Part shown: piece after piece, positions 7,672 through 11,511 of the stretch
Layout of the letters: each line of letters starts with the position of its first letter
How positions within the stretch are numbered: the stretch's first letter is position 1
DNA from: Pararhodospirillum photometricum DSM 122
GTDB lineage: Bacteria; Pseudomonadota; Alphaproteobacteria; Rhodospirillales; Rhodospirillaceae
Length of the DNA: 11,511 nt
Direction: 5' to 3'
Assembly (NCBI RefSeq): GCF_000284415.1
Contig: NC_017059.1
Span: forward strand, 945,253 to 956,763
Translations under genes and position numbers: made by a program
The notes under the pieces: generated by a model
Seen by the model: only the letters and a program-made list of their open reading frames with translations
What the model was told of the DNA's origin: nothing
Databases searched by the model: none

Positions 7672-9009
7672 CTAGGCCGTGGCCGCGAGCGCGTCGGAAA
7701 CCGCGTTCATCAATCCATCAATGTCCGACTTTTCGCTAATGAAGGGCAGCCCGAACTGAAGGGTGTCGCCGCCGTAACGAACGTAATAGCCCGCGTCCCA
7801 GCACTTCTTGGCCACGTCCCACGGCCGGCGGGCCGGCTCGCCCGGCAGAGCCGCAACCTGAATCGCCCCGGCCAGCCCACAGGTGCGAATATCCGCCACA
7901 TGCCGCACGCCTTGGAGGCCGTGCAGGGCATTTTGGAAATAAGGAATCAAGGCCGCCGCCTTGTCGAACAGCTTCTCGCGCTCGAAGATCTCCAACGCCG
8001 CCAAACCGGCGGCGCAGGCCACCGGGTGAGCCGAGTAGGTGTAGCCGTGCGGGAACTCGACCAGATACTCGGGCCCGCCATTGTCCATAAAGGTCTGGTA
8101 GATCTCGGTCTTGGCAACCACCGCGCCCATGGGCACCGCGCCGTTGGTCAGGCCCTTGGCGATGGTCATCAGGTCGGGGGTCACGCCAAAGGTCTGGGCG
8201 GCAAAGGCCTGCCCGGTGCGGCCGAAGCCGGTGATGACCTCATCGAAAATCAGCAGGATGTTGTGCTTGTCGCACAGGGCGCGCAGGCGCTGCAAATAGC
8301 CTTGGGGCGGCACCACCACGCCGGCCGAGCCCGAGAACGGCTCGACGATCACCGCCGCGATGTTCGAGGCATCGTGCAGGGCGACCAGTTCCTCCAGGGC
8401 GTCAGCCAGTTCGACCCCGCGCTGCGGCAGACCCTGGGTGAAGACGTTTTCCGGCAACAAGGTGTGCGGCAGGTGGTCAGCGTCGATGCCGGTACCGAAC
8501 AGCTTTCGATTACCGCCGATGCCGCCGACGCTGATGCCGCCATAGTTGACGCCGTGATAGCCCTTGGCGCGGCCGATCAGCTTGGTCTTGGTCGGCTGGC
8601 CCTTCAGGCGCCAGTAGGCGCGGACCATCTTGAGCACGGTATCGACCGACTCGGAGCCCGAGTTGGTGAAAAACACGTGGTCGAGGCCGGGGGGGGTCAG
8701 CGCCACCACCTTGTTGGCCAGACGGAAGGAATCGGGGTGGCCGAACTGGAAGGCCGGGCTGTAGTCCAGCGTGCCAATCTGCCGGCTCACCGCCTCGGTG
8801 ATTTCCCGGCGATTGTGCCCGGCGCCACAGCACCACAGGCCTGAAAGGCTGTCGAACACCCGCCGGCCCCGGGCGTCGATGTAATGCGCGCCATCGGCGG
8901 CAACGATCATGCGCGGGTTGGCCTTGAACTCCCGGTTGGCCGTGAACGGCATCCAGTGGGCTTCCAACTCCTCGCGGGTCAGGCCGGCGGCCTGGGCGGG
9001 GTCAAACAT
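7672..9009 (-). CDS. Omega-amino acid (beta-alanine):pyruvate transaminase
   Basis: The 445-residue protein is a full-length class III (fold-type I) PLP aminotransferase. It closely resembles the Pseudomonas putida omega-amino acid:pyruvate transaminase from the N terminus (EAHWMPFTANREF) through VFDSLSGLWCCGAGH, LDYSPAFQFGHP, NSGSE (116-120, PLP phosphate), GYHGVNYGG, VEPFSGSAGVVVPPQGYL, FDEVITGFGRTG (PLP-ring Asp256) and IAKGLTNGAVPMGAV with the Schiff-base Lys285. It converts beta-alanine plus pyruvate to malonate semialdehyde plus L-alanine in the cytoplasm; other omega-amines are possible substrates. It is first in a leftward unit with the semialdehyde dehydrogenase, and divergent from a LysR gene. 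The ATG at 9009 has AAGGAG (9021-9016) six bases upstream. A palindromic repeat lies just before this ribosome-binding site, so the leader is structured. Confidence 0.93.
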   Translation of the reverse strand: MFDPAQAAGLTREELEAHWMPFTANREFKANPRMIVAADGAHYIDARGRRVFDSLSGLWCCGAGHNRREITEAVSRQIGTLDYSPAFQFGHPDSFRLANKVVALTPPGLDHVFFTNSGSESVDTVLKMVRAYWRLKGQPTKTKLIGRAKGYHGVNYGGISVGGIGGNRKLFGTGIDADHLPHTLLPENVFTQGLPQRGVELADALEELVALHDASNIAAVIVEPFSGSAGVVVPPQGYLQRLRALCDKHNILLIFDEVITGFGRTGQAFAAQTFGVTPDLMTIAKGLTNGAVPMGAVVAKTEIYQTFMDNGGPEYLVEFPHGYTYSAHPVACAAGLAALEIFEREKLFDKAAALIPYFQNALHGLQGVRHVADIRTCGLAGAIQVAALPGEPARRPWDVAKKCWDAGYYVRYGGDTLQFGLPFISEKSDIDGLMNAVSDALAATA

Positions 9010-9030
9010 GCGAGTCTCCTTGAAGGGGCA

Positions 9031-9068
9031 AAGGGAAGGCTGGGGAGGCTGGCCTCCCCAGACCCCTC
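9031..9068 (-). repeat. GC-rich palindromic repeat, copy 3 (inverted), in the transaminase leader
   Basis: Read on the minus strand this is GAGGGGT, CTGGGGAGGC, CA, GCCTCCCCAG, CCTTCCCTT. It is identical over 38 nt to copy 4 on the plus strand. The hairpin stem (9061-9040) ends about 18 nt upstream of the transaminase AAGGAG, so it would be part of any transcript beginning farther upstream. Confidence 0.85.
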
Positions 9069-9109
9069 CGATCCTGGGGATTCCCTCAACGCGAAACGCC
9101 AGTGGGAAC

Positions 9110-9147
9110 GAGGGGTCTGGGGAGGCCAGCCTCCCCAGCCTTCCCTT
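9110..9147 (+). repeat. GC-rich palindromic repeat, copy 4, upstream of the LysR gene
   Basis: Same 38-nt unit as copy 3 in opposite orientation, with arms at 9117-9126 and 9129-9138 and loop CA. Together with copy 3 and the 41-nt spacer (9069-9109) it forms an inverted pair resembling the paired REP units (BIMEs) known from enterobacteria and pseudomonads. It lies 95 nt upstream of the LysR ATG. Confidence 0.85.
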
Positions 9148-9186
9148 CCCCGACTCCCCCGAAGCCGAGACCGGAGTGTGCCCAGC

Positions 9187-9220
9187 CTTTCATATCTGTT
9201 AAATCTGAACTTCCCAATCT
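9187..9220. promoter_or_regulatory. AT-rich island, probable LysR-controlled divergent promoter zone
   Basis: Between the repeat pair and the LysR start is the only AT-rich stretch of this intergenic region (TTTCATATCTGTTAAATCTG and neighbours). It contains several T-N11-A arrangements of the LysR-box kind and TA-rich hexamers, but no clear symmetric operator or full -35/-10 pair. If the transaminase promoter is here, both repeat copies lie in its leader. The assignment is inference from base composition and divergent layout. Confidence 0.35.
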
Positions 9221-9242
9221 TCAGGCAAAGGAACGCTTACCC

Positions 9243-10124
9243 ATGGCCGCCGCCCTGCCCGCCCTGACCGATGTGGACCTGCGCCTGTTACGGGTTTTCC
9301 TCACCGTGGTGGCCTGTGGCGGCTTCTCGGCGGCCGCCGTGGAACTCAACATCAGCCGCGCCGCGGTCAGCCTGCACATGGCCGATCTGGAGCAACGCCT
9401 GGGCCTGAGCCTGTGTCGGCGGGGCCGAGCCGGTTTTCGCCTGTCGGACGACGGCAAGGCGGTGCACGAAGCGGCGCAACGCCTGCTTGCGGCCGCCGAG
9501 AGTTTTCGTGGAGAAATTCATGCCCTGCACGCCCGTCTGCGCGGCACCTTGACCATTGGCATCACCGACAATCTGGTGACGCTGCCCCATATGCGCGTGA
9601 CCCATGCGCTGCGTGGTCTCAAGGAACGCGGCCCCGACGTGCACGTGGCCATTCGCATGATGCCGCCGCCCGACATTGAGCGCGGCGTGCTGGATGGCCG
9701 TTTGCATATTGGCGTGGTCCCGGCCACCCGTCCGTTGCCGGGGCTGCTGGCGTTTGCCCTGTATGACGAGGAGGCCCAGCTTTATTGCGGCGCCGACCAC
9801 CCCTTGTTTGCCGTGCCCGAGGCCGAGATCACCCCGGCGCGTCTTGCGTGTTACGACATGGTGGCCGTCTCCCCGGCGCCGACCACCGCCCCGGCCCGCG
9901 TCACCGCCACCGCCAGCGACCGCGAAGGTGTGGCCTTCCTGATTTTGACCGGCTGTTATCTGGGCCAGCTCCCCACCCACATGGCCCGGCAGTGGGTGGC
10001 CCAGGGACGCATGCGCGCCCTTCGGCCCGATCTCTACCGCGACCACGTGGCCTTCCAGGCCGTGATTCAGAAAGGGGCCCGACCCAATTTGGTGCTGGAG
10101 ACCTTTCTCGCCTTGCTGAAGTGA
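9243..10124 (+). CDS. LysR-family transcriptional regulator, probably of the beta-alanine catabolic genes
   Basis: The 293-residue protein has the normal LysR layout. The N-terminal winged helix-turn-helix spans about residues 11-70 (LRVFLTVVACGGFSAAAVELNISRAAVSLHMADLEQ region). A linker helix follows, then an effector-binding domain from about residue 101 (GTLTIGITDNLVT) to the end, with the usual GRLHIGVVP turn. It is divergent from the omega-amino acid transaminase, the arrangement seen for LysR activators of beta-alanine catabolism such as Pseudomonas BauR, so its target is probably that unit plus itself, with beta-alanine or a related compound as inducer. The ATG at 9243 has AAAGGA (9227-9232) 10 bases upstream and gives the expected N terminus; the longer frame from 9102 only adds translated palindromic repeat. 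Its stop is 10 nt from the stop of the convergent NifA-family gene. Confidence 0.9.
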   Translation: MAAALPALTDVDLRLLRVFLTVVACGGFSAAAVELNISRAAVSLHMADLEQRLGLSLCRRGRAGFRLSDDGKAVHEAAQRLLAAAESFRGEIHALHARLRGTLTIGITDNLVTLPHMRVTHALRGLKERGPDVHVAIRMMPPPDIERGVLDGRLHIGVVPATRPLPGLLAFALYDEEAQLYCGADHPLFAVPEAEITPARLACYDMVAVSPAPTTAPARVTATASDREGVAFLILTGCYLGQLPTHMARQWVAQGRMRALRPDLYRDHVAFQAVIQKGARPNLVLETFLALLK

Positions 10125-10134
10125 GGGGGGGGCA

Positions 10135-11511
10135 TCACGTCGTGGGCCATGCGCCCTCAGCCTCCCAAGAGCGGATCGCCGAGCGCCGTTGCCCCGGGCG
10201 AGGGGGCGCCCCCGGCGGCTCGACGCCGCCTTTGCGGAAGGCTTTGTAGGAGAGGGCATGCTTCTCCAGGCGCAGGCCGAGGATCCGCCGGGTCAGGCCC
10301 AGGTGCCGAGCCGCCTCGGTGATGTTGCCGTGGTGGGCCTGGAGGGCCTCCAAGATCAGCGCGCGCTCGACCGCGTCCAGTTTCGTCGCCAAGGTCCCTC
10401 CCTGGAGCGCCCCGGTCGCCTCGGGTGCCTGGAGCGCGGGGGGCAGGGCGTGGCTGTGGATCACCCCGTCGTCCGACAAGATGACCGCGCGTTCCATTAC
10501 ATTTTCCAGTTCCCGCACATTGCCCGGCCACGAATAGGCCCGCACCAGGGCGAGCGCGGCGGGAGACAGGCGCTTGGCCCCACAGCCCAGGACGCTGGCA
10601 TGACGTTGGATGAAGTGGTTGGCCAGCAAGACCACATCGTGGCCACGCTCGCGCAGGGGGGGGAGGGTCAGGGGAAAGACGTTGAGGCGATAGTAGAGGT
10701 CATCGCGAAACGTTTTGGTCTCGACCATCCGCGCCACGTTGCGGTTGGTGGCGGCAATGATGCGGACATCCACCCGCACCGGGCGATGCCCGCCGACCCG
10801 CTCGAAGGTCTTGTCCTGCAACACCCGTAATAGCTTGGCTTGCATGGGGAGGCTGAGTTCGCCCACCTCGTCGAGAAACAAGGTTCCGCCATCGGCAAGC
10901 TCGAAGCGGCCCTTGCGCTGGGCGATGGCACCGGTAAACGCTCCCTTCTCGTGGCCAAACAGCTCGCTCTCGATCAGGCTTTCCGGCAAGGCGGCACAGT
11001 TGAACGTCACGAACGGCCCCTGGGCGCCCTGGCTGTTGGCGTGAATGGCGGCGGCCACCAACTCCTTGCCCACCCCGCTCTCCCCCAAAATCAAGACGGT
11101 GGCCTTGGTCTGGGCCACCTTCTGGATCAAGTCATAGACCGCCAGCATGGGGGGCGAGACCCCGATGATGTTGGCGGGACGAAACCGCACGGCCGGGGCC
11201 GGAGGCCGGGGCGCGGGCTGCCGAAGGGACCTTTCCACGGCCGGCGCAAGGATCGCCGCGAGGATGCGCAGCACATCCACGTCTTGTGAAAGCGCACCAC
11301 GCGGCCGCGAGGCCACCTCGGCCCCCAGGATCCCTAAAACCTTTTGGTGCGAAAAGATCGGGACACACAAGAGCATAGGGGGCAGGGCGGCTCCCTCGGG
11401 GGCGCTGTGACGAAGGGGGCGGATGAGTGCCTGGCCACTTTCCGCCACGAGGCGAATCAGATCCTCGCCCGGGGCCCACGAGCTCCAGCCGGCGCCCCCC
11501 GCTGCCGGGCC
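10135..11511 (-). CDS. NifA/AnfA/VnfA-family sigma-54-dependent activator, 5' end cut by the window
   Basis: The frame runs open to the right edge, leaving 458 residues and no start. In order: the end of a GAF sensor domain (APGEDLIRLVAESGQAL ... LLCVPIFSHQKVLGILG), a linker, and the AAA+ domain beginning at IIGVSPPML. That domain shows Walker A GESGVGKE, sigma-54 contact loop GAFTGA (10944-10927), Walker B GGTLFLDEVGE, sensor I AATNRN, RLNVFPLTLPPLRER and WPGNVRELENV. A Fis-type helix-turn-helix follows (NITEAARHLGLTRRILGLRLEKHALSYKAFR region). It would activate sigma-54 promoters of nitrogen-fixation genes. The Cys-X4-Cys interdomain motif of oxygen-sensitive alphaproteobacterial NifA is missing. 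That and the RILGLRLEK helix lean toward AnfA/VnfA (alternative nitrogenase), but I would not fix the name. A Pro/Gly/Arg-rich tail of about 30 residues ends the protein. Confidence 0.87.
   Translation of the reverse strand, partial: GPAAGGAGWSSWAPGEDLIRLVAESGQALIRPLRHSAPEGAALPPMLLCVPIFSHQKVLGILGAEVASRPRGALSQDVDVLRILAAILAPAVERSLRQPAPRPPAPAVRFRPANIIGVSPPMLAVYDLIQKVAQTKATVLILGESGVGKELVAAAIHANSQGAQGPFVTFNCAALPESLIESELFGHEKGAFTGAIAQRKGRFELADGGTLFLDEVGELSLPMQAKLLRVLQDKTFERVGGHRPVRVDVRIIAATNRNVARMVETKTFRDDLYYRLNVFPLTLPPLRERGHDVVLLANHFIQRHASVLGCGAKRLSPAALALVRAYSWPGNVRELENVMERAVILSDDGVIHSHALPPALQAPEATGALQGGTLATKLDAVERALILEALQAHHGNITEAARHLGLTRRILGLRLEKHALSYKAFRKGGVEPPGAPPRPGQRRSAIRSWEAEGAWPTT

Noticed and set aside
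7900..8844. 314-codon plus-strand frame opposite the transaminase
   Set aside because: Shadow of a highly conserved enzyme; composition is the reverse complement of its codons and no motif is visible.
9102..9242. 47-residue N-terminal extension of the LysR protein
   Set aside because: It would translate palindromic repeat copy 4 and a Pro-rich stretch; LysR proteins begin close to the HTH and the ATG at 9243 has its own ribosome-binding site.
9288..10259. 323-codon minus-strand frame opposite the LysR gene
   Set aside because: Shadow frame, His/Gly/Gln-rich, overlaps both LysR and the activator tail without recognisable domains.

Overview
The window is GC-rich (well over 60% by eye) DNA with alphaproteobacterial gene content: an alpha-type phasin preceded by PhaR-like operators, a DivL-type cell-cycle pseudo-histidine kinase, and a NifA/AnfA-family nitrogen-fixation activator. 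Together with a dispersed GC-rich palindrome family, this suggests a free-living, polyhydroxyalkanoate-storing, diazotrophic member of the Rhodospirillales (Rhodospirillum or Pararhodospirillum-like). The genus is inference; no rRNA or species-specific marker is present. No CRISPR array, transposase, tRNA or rRNA was seen.

Layout. 1-299: a relatively AT-rich control region between a possible leftward gene that runs off the left edge (start codon at 27) and the phasin gene (300-653). It holds a TTGACA-type promoter bracketed by two TGC-N3-GCA boxes. 711-747: a stem-loop between the phasin gene and a leftward class IV (branched-chain type) aminotransferase (1659-763). 1660-1965: about 300 nt without a supportable gene. 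1966-4320: a four-PAS membrane-tethered sensor protein whose phospho-acceptor His is Tyr (DivL). 5410-4361: queA (tRNA queuosine synthesis), convergent with divL. 5574-6050: a small stand-alone cyclic-nucleotide-binding-fold protein, divergent from queA.

6102-9009 (leftward) is a two-gene catabolic unit: an omega-amino acid/beta-alanine:pyruvate transaminase followed by a CoA-acylating (methyl)malonate semialdehyde dehydrogenase. It faces a divergent LysR regulator (9243-10124). The simplest reading is beta-alanine to malonate semialdehyde to acetyl-CoA, under control of the adjacent LysR protein. 10135-11511 (leftward, cut by the right edge) is a NifA/AnfA/VnfA-family sigma-54 activator, whose 3' end lies only 10 nt from the LysR stop codon.

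The most distinctive non-coding signal is a GC-rich palindromic repeat: arms CTGGGGAGGC/GCCTCCCCAG, a GAGGGGT prefix and a CCTTCCCTTT-like tail. There are four good copies (6054, 7626, 9031, 9110) and one decayed copy (about 4334). Two copies form a 38-bp perfect inverted pair between the transaminase and LysR genes, so that each divergent gene carries one forward copy in its leader.
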